A model generated the notes under the pieces. It saw only the letters and a list, made by a program, of their open reading frames with translations, searched no databases and had not been told where the DNA came from. The translations under genes and the position numbers were made by a program. Shown one piece after another: positions 9,737-18,561 of a DNA stretch of 64,000 nucleotides. How positions within the stretch are numbered: position 1 is the stretch's first letter; every line of letters starts with the position of its first letter. Origin of the DNA: Acidobacteria bacterium Ga0074141 (lineage in GTDB: Bacteria; Acidobacteriota; Blastocatellia; Pyrinomonadales; Pyrinomonadaceae); contig LNDP01000024.1 of assembly GCA_001464665.1 (NCBI GenBank), positions 868,001-932,000 of the forward strand, given 5' to 3'.

Positions 9737-10114
9737 CTATGGATATTGGGCGAGAGTTAATTCAGGAATAAATCGAAAATCACGCATATTCTTGGTCGCG
9801 AGTGTCTCGCCGAAAACGATAGCCGTCGCGGCTATTAATGAGTCGGCGATCAAGAGTCCGTGACTTAAATAATAATCCTCAACTAGTTGTCTTGCTTTTA
9901 CTGAGACCTGCTCATCAATCTGCAGAGTCTCAAATCGGGTGAATAGTTCTATCAACTCACGCATGTGAGCCTTATTCTGGCTACCAACCAACAACTCCAT
10001 TTCGGTGACAATGCTAAGCTTCAGCGACTCGCGGACATCGTGTCGGTCGAGCCAGTCCACGGCATCCGAATTTCCGTGCGTAAAGTCGATCAGAATATCC
10101 GAATCTATGAGCAT
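9737..10114 (-). CDS. PIN-domain ribonuclease toxin (VapC type)
   Basis: A 125-residue PIN-domain protein, a Mg-dependent RNase fold used by VapC toxins. The acidic active-site residues are visible: D4/D6 in MLIDSDILID, E in VTEMELLVG, D in IADSLIAATA, and a C-terminal acidic/Asn-rich turn in TKNMRDF. The gene begins immediately after the stop of its partner (no gap), the usual antitoxin-first order. Local DNA is AT-richer than the flanks. Confidence 0.88.
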   Translation of the reverse strand: MLIDSDILIDFTHGNSDAVDWLDRHDVRESLKLSIVTEMELLVGSQNKAHMRELIELFTRFETLQIDEQVSVKARQLVEDYYLSHGLLIADSLIAATAIVFGETLATKNMRDFRFIPELTLAQYP

Positions 10115-10354
10115 CTAAGACGACTTTGGCCCCCAATGTGTTCTGCGGATATTGCGAACCCATTCCACACTGTCTTTCATCTCGTCCCGATCTTTCCACA
10201 TTCCAAATGACTTCTCATCGCGAAAAGACTTTTTCGGTGCCGCGGTCACACCCCCATCTCGCTTCCCTTTGAATAGCATGATCAACTTCTCGATCATTCC
10301 CCGCTCTCTTGGCTGCAGGGTTTCCAGCTCTTTTAATAGTTCTTCGTTCGTCAT
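10115..10354 (-). CDS. VapB-type antitoxin
   Basis: A 79-residue charged protein: an N-terminal helical region (ELLKELETLQPRERGMIEKL) and a C-terminal toxin-binding tail GMWKDRDEMKDSVEWVRNIR of the kind seen in VapB/DUF2281-like antitoxins. It precedes and abuts the PIN toxin. The N-terminus should bind the operon promoter; no clear palindrome was identified in the short upstream gap (10355-10404). Confidence 0.8.
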   Translation of the reverse strand: MTNEELLKELETLQPRERGMIEKLIMLFKGKRDGGVTAAPKKSFRDEKSFGMWKDRDEMKDSVEWVRNIRRTHWGPKSS

Positions 10355-10404
10355 TGCAGAAAGAGAATACTATCGTTGTAACCGCAAATACAAAAAACTT
10401 CCGG

Positions 10405-11208
10405 TCAGATGATTGTGGTTACGATCTCGCGGATCGAGCGCTGGAGTTCGCGGTCGTCGGTGATGGGTGAGACGATGGCGACCTCGGCGGCATCGATCGG
10501 CGATATGCCTTTCGCGATCATCTGGGCGGCGTAGATCAGCAGGCGGGTCGAGACGCCTTCTTCTAGCCCGTGGCCGCGGAGGTTCCTCACCTTTTGCCCG
10601 ATCTTGACCAGGTCGGCGGCCATTTCGGCATCGATGCCGCCTTCCTTGGCGACGATCGCCGCTTCGGCCTCAGCGTCCGGATAATCGAACTCAAGCGAGA
10701 CAAAACGCTGGCGGGTCGATTGCTTGAGGTCCTTTAGGATCGATTGATAGCCGGGATTGTACGAGACGACGAGCATGAACTCGGGCGGCGCTTCGATGAT
10801 GGTGCCGCGTTTCTCCATCGGGAGCCGGCGGCGGTCGTCGGTCAGCGGGTGGATTATCACGACCGTGTCCTTGCGTGCCTCGACGACCTCATCGAGATAG
10901 CAGATCGCCCCTGCCCGGACGGCGGCCGTCAGCGGCCCATCGTGCCAAACCGTCTCATCGCCCTCGAGCAAAAATCGGCCGACGAGGTCGGTGGATGAAA
11001 GGTCTTCGTGACAGGCAACAGTGATAAGCGGCCGGCCGAGCCGATGCGCCATGTATTCAACGAAGCGCGTTTTGCCGCAGCCCGTCGGGCCCTTCAAAAG
11101 CGCCGGAAGCTTGGCCGCGTAAGCCGCCTCGAAAAGTTCGACCTCTTTGCCGATGGGCAGGTAGTAAGGCTCGTCCGCGACCCGGTATTTTTCGACCGCA
11201 AGTTCCAT
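10405..11208 (-). CDS. CbbQ/NirQ/NorQ-type MoxR AAA+ ATPase
   Basis: A 267-residue AAA+ ATPase of the CbbQ/NorQ branch of the MoxR clade, whose members remodel metalloenzymes (Rubisco, NO reductase) with a VWA partner (CbbO/NorD). Walker A is GPTGCGKT, Walker B AICYLDEV, sensor 1 VVSYNPGYQ, arginine finger region QSTRQRF. No CbbO/NorD gene or obvious client is adjacent, so the client is unknown; the VWA protein at 1548-2801 is not a clear CbbO relative. ATG at 11208 gives the family N-terminus [10 protein letters not shown]; an in-frame start at 11289 would add 27 unrelated residues. Confidence 0.85.
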   Translation of the reverse strand: MELAVEKYRVADEPYYLPIGKEVELFEAAYAAKLPALLKGPTGCGKTRFVEYMAHRLGRPLITVACHEDLSSTDLVGRFLLEGDETVWHDGPLTAAVRAGAICYLDEVVEARKDTVVIIHPLTDDRRRLPMEKRGTIIEAPPEFMLVVSYNPGYQSILKDLKQSTRQRFVSLEFDYPDAEAEAAIVAKEGGIDAEMAADLVKIGQKVRNLRGHGLEEGVSTRLLIYAAQMIAKGISPIDAAEVAIVSPITDDRELQRSIREIVTTII

Positions 11209-11304
11209 TAGAAAAATTATAAGAAGAAATCGCCCGAGATGCACACGAAAGAACCCGGGCGGTTTGAATGCCCGGACCCATCCTCGCAAGTGCGCCGTTC
11301 GGTC

Positions 11305-12711
11305 CTAGCCTTTGAACTTTGACCAGTCGCCGCGGATCGCGAGCGTAATTCCGGCGGCCTGTAGGTTTACGAAAAGCGTCGAGCCATCCGGTGAGAAGAC
11401 CGAGCCGGCAAATTCGCTCCGCGGAAATTCGGCCGAAGCGTTGCGGGCAAAATCGGCGATCTTGCCTTCGGGGGTGAGTATTCGCAAGTAGTTTTTCGAC
11501 TCTTGGCCGGCATAGTCGCTGTCCTCACAGATGAAGGTCAGCTCGCTTTTCGGCATCATGCAGATATTGTCCGGCATGTGCAGCACCTTCTGATCGGGCG
11601 ATTCGAAAAGCAGTTTGAGCCTTCCGCCGTCGCGCCCGACGGGTTCGAACATCCAGACCTGGCCGCCCTTATTGTCGCCGCCGCTAGTCGCCGTAAAGTG
11701 GACGCGACGCTCCGGATCGATCGCGCAGCCCTCAAGCCGTGCAAACGAGGCCGCTCCTTTGCCAAAGCCTTCCTGAAAAACGGCGTTCGGCTTCGTATCG
11801 GCAGCTTCCGGGTCGGGGTCGTTGATCGTTACCCAAACGGTCTCGAGCTCCGTGCCCATTTTTTGGCCCAAGCGGGTGTCGTATTTCGGCTTGTCCTTGA
11901 TCGCAAGTACCTGCAGCGTGCCGCCTTCGGCAAGTCGCTTGTTGCGCTTCGGGATAAAGCGGAAGAAGCCGGAAGGGTTAAAGTCCTCGGTCAGGTAAAC
12001 GATGCCGGTTTGGGGGTCGACCGCGACCGCTTCGTGGACGAACCTTCCCATCGCTTTGAGCGGCACGGGTTTCACCTCCGAGTTCGCCGATGCCGGCACC
12101 TCAAAACAATATCCGTGCGGCACCGGGTAGCCGCCCATCTTTACACCCCGAGAGTTTGTCACCTCGGTCTTGCCAATGGTCGTCTCTTCGCAGGTGATCC
12201 AGCTTCCCCACGGCGTCGGGCCGCCGGCACAATTGATGAGCGTGCCGGAGAGGCTGACGAAGTCGCGGATCACAGTGTTGGTCTTGGGGTCTATGACGAG
12301 CGTCGTGGTTCCGCCGCCAGCCATTGGGTCGTAGTGGTTCTTCGATCCGATAGCCGAGCCCTCGCGGGGAACTCGGCCATTGGCGACCTCATGGTTGCGG
12401 ACGATGCGGAGCTCGTTGCCGACCTTGAATGTCCATTGTCCGTCGTGTGCTGGTGGGGTCGGGCGGCCGTCGGACATCTTGGTGCCGCGTTTGCCGAGAA
12501 CGTTGTATTCAAAACCTTTCGGCAGGGCGATGAAAGTCTCGCCAGTGTTCTTCGCCGCCATCGGGAAAAGCTCGCCGAAGCCCGCCGCTCGGTATGCAGT
12601 TAGGTCGCCGGTTGCGAGGTACGCCTCGGCTCGCCGCCCGAGTGAAGTGCCGGCAAGCGCCAGGCCGCCGGTGAAGACAGTGAGATTCGCGAGAAACGAT
12701 CGTCGGTTCAT
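11305..12711 (-). CDS. Tat-exported PhoX-family phosphatase (DUF839)
   Basis: A 468-residue protein of the PhoX/DUF839 family, Ca/Fe-dependent alkaline phosphatases of the periplasm. It has a twin-arginine signal peptide (MNRRSFLANLTVFTGG), conserved blocks such as RIVRNHE, WGSWITCEET, GYCFEVP and GRFVHEAVAVDPQTGIVYLTED, and a beta-propeller-like length. Family knowledge suggests release of phosphate from organic phosphoesters, although some members lack proven activity. It is transcribed alone, with 107 nt to the divergent acetyltransferase gene. No Pho box could be identified with confidence. Confidence 0.87.
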   Translation of the reverse strand: MNRRSFLANLTVFTGGLALAGTSLGRRAEAYLATGDLTAYRAAGFGELFPMAAKNTGETFIALPKGFEYNVLGKRGTKMSDGRPTPPAHDGQWTFKVGNELRIVRNHEVANGRVPREGSAIGSKNHYDPMAGGGTTTLVIDPKTNTVIRDFVSLSGTLINCAGGPTPWGSWITCEETTIGKTEVTNSRGVKMGGYPVPHGYCFEVPASANSEVKPVPLKAMGRFVHEAVAVDPQTGIVYLTEDFNPSGFFRFIPKRNKRLAEGGTLQVLAIKDKPKYDTRLGQKMGTELETVWVTINDPDPEAADTKPNAVFQEGFGKGAASFARLEGCAIDPERRVHFTATSGGDNKGGQVWMFEPVGRDGGRLKLLFESPDQKVLHMPDNICMMPKSELTFICEDSDYAGQESKNYLRILTPEGKIADFARNASAEFPRSEFAGSVFSPDGSTLFVNLQAAGITLAIRGDWSKFKG

Positions 12712-12818
12712 AAGTGCTCCTTTTGGATTGCGGCAGGTAACCTTCAGAGTAACTCTTCTTTGCCGTGAATTTCAATAGTTGCACGGCGGCGTGAATTTGA
12801 TGTGAAATATAAGACGAA

Positions 12819-13286
12819 ATGACGATACGGCAAGCCGAAACGGCCGATGACATCGCAACACTCAGGACACTTTTCCGCGAATACGAAGCGTGGCTCGGCC
12901 TCGATCTTTGTTTTCAGGGTTTTGAGGAGGAGCTTGCGTCGCTCCCGGGCAAATACGCTCCGCCCGAGGGCAGGCTTTACCTTGCAAGCGTCGGTGAGGA
13001 AGCAGCGGGCTGCATTGCACTTCGAAACCTCGGCGAAGGTATCTGCGAGATGAAGCGGCTCTACCTTCGCGAGAACGCACGAGGACATGGGCTTGGCCGT
13101 CGGTTGATCGAACAGGTGATCGCCGATGCCCGCGAGATCGGCTACCGACAGATGCGGCTTGATACCTACCCGCCAAAAATGGGAAAAGCCGTCAGCCTCT
13201 ATGAGGCCCACGGCTTCCGCCCGATCGATGCCTACTACGACAACCCTCACTCGGACACGCTCTATATGGAACTCGACCTGATCTGA
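12819..13286 (+). CDS. GNAT-family N-acetyltransferase
   Basis: A 155-residue acetyltransferase. The acetyl-CoA pyrophosphate loop is ENARGHGLGRRL (Q/RxxGxG/A type), preceded by the beta strand CEMKRLYLRE, and the C-terminal motif is AVSLYEAHGFRPIDAYYDNP. Substrate unknown. Its TGA stop and the stop of the following minus-strand gene sit back to back in TGATCA, so the two genes are convergent with no spacer. Confidence 0.88.
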   Translation: MTIRQAETADDIATLRTLFREYEAWLGLDLCFQGFEEELASLPGKYAPPEGRLYLASVGEEAAGCIALRNLGEGICEMKRLYLRENARGHGLGRRLIEQVIADAREIGYRQMRLDTYPPKMGKAVSLYEAHGFRPIDAYYDNPHSDTLYMELDLI

Positions 13287-14009
13287 TCAGAGCCTTTGCC
13301 CGAAGACGCCTTGGTATGCCTCAGGCGGCGGTGGTGCCTGGCCGAATGCGGGCGGGGCAGTATCAGGAAATACCTGCCGGTATGCGAACGCAAAAGCGAC
13401 CATCATGATCGGGTAAACAAAAAGAACGCCCAAGCAGACCGCCAAAGTTCCAAGCGCGAGAAGGACGCCGGAAATGATGTAGAGCAGAACGAGGCCGGGA
13501 AAGTTTGCCCAAGCGGCCCTTGCGCTCAGGCCGAACGCTTCTCCGAAAGAGAGGTTTTTGTCAATAATGAGGGGGATCCAAAAAACGCAGGTCAAGCTCC
13601 AGACGATTGCGATGGCAAAGAACACGAGAGCGGCGATCAGGAACATGTTGATGGTTTCCTGCGGGGCATTCTCGATCCGGTCGATGAACTGAGCCATCAC
13701 CGTGATCGGGGCCCAGGGAAGCCCGGCGACGACGGCGGCGAAAAAGACGCGCCAGCTTTTTCCCTTAAACCCATCACCAAAAGCAGTGGAAAGGTCGTAG
13801 TGCTCGCCGCGGAGGGCGCGAAAGACCATGGCGTAGATACCCGCCGTAAGGAACGGCGCCAACAATCCGCCCGCCGGAATGCAGCAGACCGCGATAAGCA
13901 ATATCGACGAGACGCCAAAGAACGGCCAATAGTTGCTGGCGAGCAGCTTCCATCCGTCGCCGATGGCGGTTATGGCATTAACCGAAAACCGATTGTAGTC
14001 CGTGTTCAT
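13287..14009 (-). CDS. integral membrane protein, paralog of 14515-15303
   Basis: 240 residues with about five or six hydrophobic helices and a Pro-rich C-terminal tail ending in FGQRL. It is similar in layout and sequence to the protein at 14515-15303: both have GW(K/N)L near the start, a WxxF pattern, LSA(R/K)AAW before the penultimate helix, and AFAYRQVFP near the end. The family function is unknown; such proteins are cytoplasmic-membrane proteins of the DUF975-like kind. A third small membrane gene lies just upstream. Confidence 0.75.
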   Translation of the reverse strand: MNTDYNRFSVNAITAIGDGWKLLASNYWPFFGVSSILLIAVCCIPAGGLLAPFLTAGIYAMVFRALRGEHYDLSTAFGDGFKGKSWRVFFAAVVAGLPWAPITVMAQFIDRIENAPQETINMFLIAALVFFAIAIVWSLTCVFWIPLIIDKNLSFGEAFGLSARAAWANFPGLVLLYIISGVLLALGTLAVCLGVLFVYPIMMVAFAFAYRQVFPDTAPPAFGQAPPPPEAYQGVFGQRL

Positions 14010-14040
14010 AATTTTTTGCCGACTGCTCTAGCACCTCAGC

Positions 14041-14238
14041 CTATCGCCTTATGAGTTCCAAAATTCCGCCAATAAAGCCCGCGACGGCTCCGATGAGCTT
14101 CACAACGTCGATCACGCGATCCATCGCGTATGTTTCGCTCGGCACCGCCGGTTGGCTCACCGAATGAACGAACCACGCGAGCATAACGAAACCGAGCAAA
14201 AAAAGTAAGCCACTTTTGATAAACCGATTCATTTGCAT
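14041..14238 (-). CDS. small two-helix membrane protein
   Basis: 65 residues with two hydrophobic segments, FIKSGLLFLLGFVMLAWFV and IGAVAGFIGGILEL, joined by a short polar loop. A purine-rich AAGGAGA site precedes the ATG (plus-strand TTCTCCTTG), good evidence for translation. It lies between two related larger membrane proteins, 31 nt before the downstream one, so it may be part of the same membrane unit. Family not recognised. Confidence 0.65.
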   Translation of the reverse strand: MQMNRFIKSGLLFLLGFVMLAWFVHSVSQPAVPSETYAMDRVIDVVKLIGAVAGFIGGILELIRR

Positions 14239-14454
14239 TTTCTCCTTGAAATGACATCCGCCTGATCTGCAGCTGCAGGCGAACCGAGATTCAAACTAAC
14301 ATCATATTTGTGGACGCCGTAGTGGCCGCTTTCTCACGATGGGCTTAGTCTCACCTTTCTTGCGTCTGAATGTCCTTAATTTTTGTGCTAATTATTGCTA
14401 ATCGCTACTTTCGCCCGTGTCTACAGTGGTTTTGCGTTCTTTCGGCCGCAAAAG

Positions 14455-14492
14455 AAAAAGCCGTAAGCCTTAGTAAGGCCGACGGCTTTTTC
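14455..14492 (-). terminator. Rho-independent terminator of the 14515-15303 gene
   Basis: Stem GAAAAAGCCGT / ACGGCTTTTTC with an inner AAGCCTTA / TAAGGC pairing. On the minus strand it ends in TTTTTCTTTT, just downstream of the membrane protein gene. The surrounding stretch 14239-14514 otherwise holds no gene. Confidence 0.85.
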
Positions 14493-14514
14493 TCTGTTGG
14501 TGCGGTCTTGCGAG

Positions 14515-15303
14515 CTATTCCATTCCCTGACCGAACGAAGAACCGTATTCATGCGGCGAGGGCGGTTCCATCCTGAGGTTGCTCTCGATCGCCGGAAAGA
14601 CCTGCCTGTAAGCAAAGGCCCACGCGGCCCAGAATAGCGGCATCACGAAGAAAAGGCCGATGCAGATCGCAATCAGTCCGGCTAAGGCAATAAAGAAGCT
14701 CAGGATCGCCAGAACGATGATGCCCCCGAGATTGCTCCATGCCGCCTTTGCGCTCAGCGTAAGTGCATCGACCGGACCGATGTTGTGTTCGGCAATAAGC
14801 GGCAGAGCAAAGCTGAACGAGATCGCCCAGACGATCGAGACGACCAAAAAGACCAAGCCTAGTCCAAGGTATACAACCGAGATTCCTTCGGCGAGACCCG
14901 GTGCGGAGGATTCCTGAAAGAAAGTGCCGCCACCGAATGTTCCCCTTCCTTGCTCAAGAAAGATCGTCGAGATGTTCATCGTTGTATCGATGATCTGCCA
15001 GATGATGCCCGGTATCGATTGGATGAGGCCGACGACCATCGCCGGGACGAATTTCTCGAACCCCTTGAACATCATCCCGAAATCGACCGTCTCGCCACGC
15101 ATATCGCGGAGCAGGGTGTAGTAAACACCCACGAGCACCGGGCCCATCAGGATGTAGTTGATGCACGGAATACAGGAGATGATGACCCACGTCAGCAACG
15201 CAATGCCGAAGTACATCCAGTAATTAGGCTTGATGAGATTCCAGCCATTGCTGATGCACCCTGAGGGGTCGATCGCACCGGGATAATATTGAAGATTGGA
15301 CAT
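14515..15303 (-). CDS. integral membrane protein, paralog of 13287-14009
   Basis: 262 residues with several hydrophobic helices (YFGIALLTWVIISCIPCI, VYLGLGLVFLVVSIVWAISF, GIIVLAILSFFIALAGLIAI). It shares length, topology, the LSAKAAW and AFAYRQVFP segments and a short tail ending near FGQGME with its neighbour at 13287. The pair probably arose by tandem duplication with a small membrane gene between them. No catalytic motif is visible. Confidence 0.75.
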   Translation of the reverse strand: MSNLQYYPGAIDPSGCISNGWNLIKPNYWMYFGIALLTWVIISCIPCINYILMGPVLVGVYYTLLRDMRGETVDFGMMFKGFEKFVPAMVVGLIQSIPGIIWQIIDTTMNISTIFLEQGRGTFGGGTFFQESSAPGLAEGISVVYLGLGLVFLVVSIVWAISFSFALPLIAEHNIGPVDALTLSAKAAWSNLGGIIVLAILSFFIALAGLIAICIGLFFVMPLFWAAWAFAYRQVFPAIESNLRMEPPSPHEYGSSFGQGME

Positions 15304-15328
15304 AAGCGGGAAGAAAGCGGACGCCCTT

Positions 15329-15910
15329 TCAGCGCCCGAGCCATGTCAGCGTATAGGCCGGCGGGATGTTTTTCACGATCAGCGGGCTCCGCCGCGACCG
15401 GCCGTAACGCTTACGCATAAAATCACGAAGTTTGATGGCAGAAGGCGAATAGTACCCGTGGGCGTATTGATACATTCGGAACATGCAGCCCTCGGTCATC
15501 AGCTTTTCAACCTCAGCCAGGATCTTTCCGCCGACGTCATTTGGAAGCGAGACGAACGGCAGACAGCAGACGATATAGCCGACACGGCCGAGGCCCGAGC
15601 GGCGGTGGATCTCGGCGATGTCGGATGCATCGCCGGCGACGATATTTAGGTCGTGAAAACTTCCGCGAAGCGAACGCACAAGCGAAGGGTCGATCTCAAT
15701 GCCAAGGTAATTTTCGGAGTTCGCTCCGGCACTGCGAAGCTGTTTCGTGATGGCACCGGTGCCGACTCCGAGCTCGAGAACTATGTTGTCAGGCCCGGGC
15801 TCAATGCCCTTGACCATCGCCCGGGCAAGCTCCGGCGAACTCGGGGCAATGGAGCCGACCGATGTCGGGTTTTTTAGAAAAGCCTGAAAGAACTGAATGC
15901 TCTCGTTCAT
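15329..15910 (-). CDS. class I SAM-dependent methyltransferase (phospholipid N-methyltransferase-like)
   Basis: 193 residues with a Rossmann methyltransferase core: motif I is VLELGVGTGAITKQL, the acidic residue after strand 2 is in LGIEIDPSLV, and the region VCCLPFVSLP replaces the usual motif IV. The N-terminus FLKNPTSVGSIAPSSPELA is typical of PmtA/rRNA adenine dimethylase-like proteins acting on phosphatidylethanolamine. A TTG at 15919 overlaps the topA stop (TTGA), so translation coupled to topA is possible; the ATG at 15910 is the conventional start. Confidence 0.78.
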   Translation of the reverse strand: MNESIQFFQAFLKNPTSVGSIAPSSPELARAMVKGIEPGPDNIVLELGVGTGAITKQLRSAGANSENYLGIEIDPSLVRSLRGSFHDLNIVAGDASDIAEIHRRSGLGRVGYIVCCLPFVSLPNDVGGKILAEVEKLMTEGCMFRMYQYAHGYYSPSAIKLRDFMRKRYGRSRRSPLIVKNIPPAYTLTWLGR

Positions 15911-15915
15911 AGCGC

Positions 15916-18435
15916 TCAAGCGGCGGGTGCGGCGGTGTCGCCCGCGGGGTCTGCCGCTTCAGATGTATCGACGATGGAAATCTTATAATCACACGCCTCA
16001 TTTTTGCAATAGCGGACGGTGCCATCTTTTTTGGTGGTCCTCTGGAGCGTGATCGGTGCCGAGCATTCAGGACACGGCTCGGGGATGGGTTTATCCCAAA
16101 ATACCTCGTCGCATTTCGGGTAATTTGCACAGCCGTAGAAGGTCTTTCCGCGCTTTGATTTCTTAACCGCGATGTCGCCGCCGCACTTCGGGCAGGCAAC
16201 TCCGATGGTCTCGCGCTTGATGTAATCGCACTTCGGATAATTTGAACACGAGATGAACTCGCCGAAGCGGCCCTGGCGGCGGACAAGCTGGCCGCCATCC
16301 TTCGGGCAGATCTCATCGATCGGCTCGGGCGGTGGAGCGGGCTTCTGGTCGCCCTTTGCGATCTTGCGAATGTTCTTGCATTCCGGGTAACCGGTGCAGC
16401 CATAGAACGGGCCAAAGCGGCCTTTCTTGAGCGCCATCTCGCGGCCGCAGAGTTCACAGACCGGAACGGCCTCGGCCTCGCCCGATTCGCCATCGGCTGA
16501 TTCGCTCGAACGCTTGCTCGCTACCTCGCGGGTGTTCTTGCACTCCGGATAATTGGAGCACGCCAGGAACTGCCCGAACCGGCCGAACTTGATCACCATT
16601 CCGGCGCCGCATTTTTCACAGATCTCGTCGGTCGGGATCGAGGTCTGCTTTTTGTTCTTGATGTTCTCGATGGCGTGTTCGAGATCTTTGGCAAATTTGT
16701 CGTAGAAGCCGCGGAGTGCAGTTCGCCAATCGAGTTTGCCTTCCTCGATCTCGTCGAGGGCAAGCTCCATACGGGCAGTGTATTCTGCGTTGAAAATATC
16801 GTCGAAACTCTCAAGCAAAAGGTCATTGACCGTCATTCCGAGCGGCGTCGGGTGAAAGCGGCCCTCGACCTTTTCAACGTATTCGCGATCCTGAATGGTG
16901 GTCATGATCGCCGCGTACGTCGATGGGCGGCCGATGCCTTTTTCTTCAAGTGCCTTGACGAGCGTGGCCTCAGAAAATCGCGGCGGCGGTTCGGTGAAAT
17001 GCTGGTTGGGGGTAATGCCGTTGAGCTTGAGCGTCTCGCCTTCTTCTACTGCCGGGAGTTTGAGTTCGGCGTCGTCGTCCTCGCCGTCTTGCGGCTTATC
17101 GTCGCGGCCTTCCTGATAGACCTTGAGAAAACCGTCAAACTTTTGCACCGAGCCCGTCGCCCGGAAAGTGAATCGTCCGGCTTTGATGTCGATGGTCGTT
17201 TGATCAAAAACTGCGGGCGTCATCTGCGAAGCAACGAATCGCTGCCAGATCAGCCGATAGAGCTTCAGCTCATCAGGCCCGAGCAGCGAGCTGAGGTCAT
17301 CGGGCGTGCGATTCACGTCCGTCGGGCGGATCGCTTCGTGAGCATCCTGCGCGTCTTTCTTGCCTTTATATAAGTTCGCCTTGCCGGGCAGGTAGCTCTC
17401 GCCGTATTGCTTACCGATATATCCGCGGGCATTCTCGATGGCGGCCTCAGAGACGCGGACCGAGTCCGTACGCATATAGGTGATCAAGCCAACCCGGCCT
17501 TCGGTCGCGAGATCGATACCTTCGTAGAGCTTCTGCGCCGTCATCATTGTCCGCTTGACGGAGAAGCCGAGCTTGCGGGCCGCTTCCTGCTGGAGCTTTG
17601 AGGTAATGAAAGGTGGTGTTGCGTTCCGCTTGCGTTCCTTGCGAGTGACCGTCTCGACGATGAATGCTTCCTTTTCGGCCTCTGCGACTATCGCCGATGC
17701 TTCATCTGTCGTTTTGACGTGCGTTTCGCCGGGCTTGACGTCCTCATCAAACTTTCCGGTCTTCACCGACTTGTCTTCGATGCGCGAAAGCTTCGCCTCA
17801 AAGTTTGGCGGAAGAGCGGCGGTGAGATTTGCAACGATCGACCAATATTCTGTCTTGACGAATGCCTCGATCTCGCGTTCGCGTTCAACTACAAGCCGGA
17901 CGGCGACCGTCTGCACTCGGCCGGCTGAGAGCTTTCCGCCGATCGACTTCCAGAGGATCGGCGAGACCTTGTAACCGACCAGGCGGTCGAGCACGCGGCG
18001 GGTCTGCTGGGCATTGACCAAGTTGCGGTCGATCTGTTTTGGTTCGACGAAGGCTTCCTTGATGGCGTTCCGCGTTATCTCATTGAACATCACGCGAAAA
18101 ACGGCCTGGCCGCCTTTCTTAGGGACGATCTCTTCGGCAAGATGCTGGCAGATCGCCTCGCCTTCCCGGTCGGGGTCGGCTGCGAGAAAGATCGACTCGC
18201 TGAGCTTTGCCGCTTTCTTTAGTTCCGCGACGATCTTCTTATTATTGCGTTTCTTGGTGTCGGGAATTACTTCGTATGTCGGCTCAAAATTATTGTCAAC
18301 ATCAACCCCGAGTTCCTTGGCCGGCAGATCTTTGATATGCCCGATCGAGGCGAGAACGGTATAGTCCTGCCCGAGGTATTTATTTATCGTTTTGGCCTTC
18401 GCCGGCGATTCTACTATTACAAGATTTTTTGACAT
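15916..18435 (-). CDS. topA: DNA topoisomerase I (type IA)
   Basis: 839 residues. Relaxes negative supercoils through a 5'-phosphotyrosine link. The TOPRIM domain opens with MSKNLVIVESPAKAK and contains the FLAADPDREGE block; the catalytic Tyr is in GLITYMRTDSVR; the core continues through RPSTYA. The C-terminus carries five zinc-ribbon-like modules from about residue 600: CEKCGAG, CELCGRE, CPKDGGQ, CPKCGGD and CPECSAP. The third has lost one Cys of its first pair. ATG at 18435 is chosen because an upstream in-frame start (18558) would add 41 residues before the invariant N-terminus. Confidence 0.97.
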   Translation of the reverse strand: MSKNLVIVESPAKAKTINKYLGQDYTVLASIGHIKDLPAKELGVDVDNNFEPTYEVIPDTKKRNNKKIVAELKKAAKLSESIFLAADPDREGEAICQHLAEEIVPKKGGQAVFRVMFNEITRNAIKEAFVEPKQIDRNLVNAQQTRRVLDRLVGYKVSPILWKSIGGKLSAGRVQTVAVRLVVEREREIEAFVKTEYWSIVANLTAALPPNFEAKLSRIEDKSVKTGKFDEDVKPGETHVKTTDEASAIVAEAEKEAFIVETVTRKERKRNATPPFITSKLQQEAARKLGFSVKRTMMTAQKLYEGIDLATEGRVGLITYMRTDSVRVSEAAIENARGYIGKQYGESYLPGKANLYKGKKDAQDAHEAIRPTDVNRTPDDLSSLLGPDELKLYRLIWQRFVASQMTPAVFDQTTIDIKAGRFTFRATGSVQKFDGFLKVYQEGRDDKPQDGEDDDAELKLPAVEEGETLKLNGITPNQHFTEPPPRFSEATLVKALEEKGIGRPSTYAAIMTTIQDREYVEKVEGRFHPTPLGMTVNDLLLESFDDIFNAEYTARMELALDEIEEGKLDWRTALRGFYDKFAKDLEHAIENIKNKKQTSIPTDEICEKCGAGMVIKFGRFGQFLACSNYPECKNTREVASKRSSESADGESGEAEAVPVCELCGREMALKKGRFGPFYGCTGYPECKNIRKIAKGDQKPAPPPEPIDEICPKDGGQLVRRQGRFGEFISCSNYPKCDYIKRETIGVACPKCGGDIAVKKSKRGKTFYGCANYPKCDEVFWDKPIPEPCPECSAPITLQRTTKKDGTVRYCKNEACDYKISIVDTSEAADPAGDTAAPAA

Positions 18436-18561
18436 CGGAAAAAAATAGTCAGATGCGCCTCTATCCAAAAGACGCTCTGACATTCTGACTTCTAACACCT
18501 CACGGCGAACTCTGTCAATCTGCCCTTTGACGATACGCCATACGAACTGTTTCGGCAAATC

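Noticed and set aside
11503-12603. Plus-strand open frame of 366 codons
   Set aside because: Antisense to the PhoX gene, which has a Tat signal and family blocks; no protein-like features.
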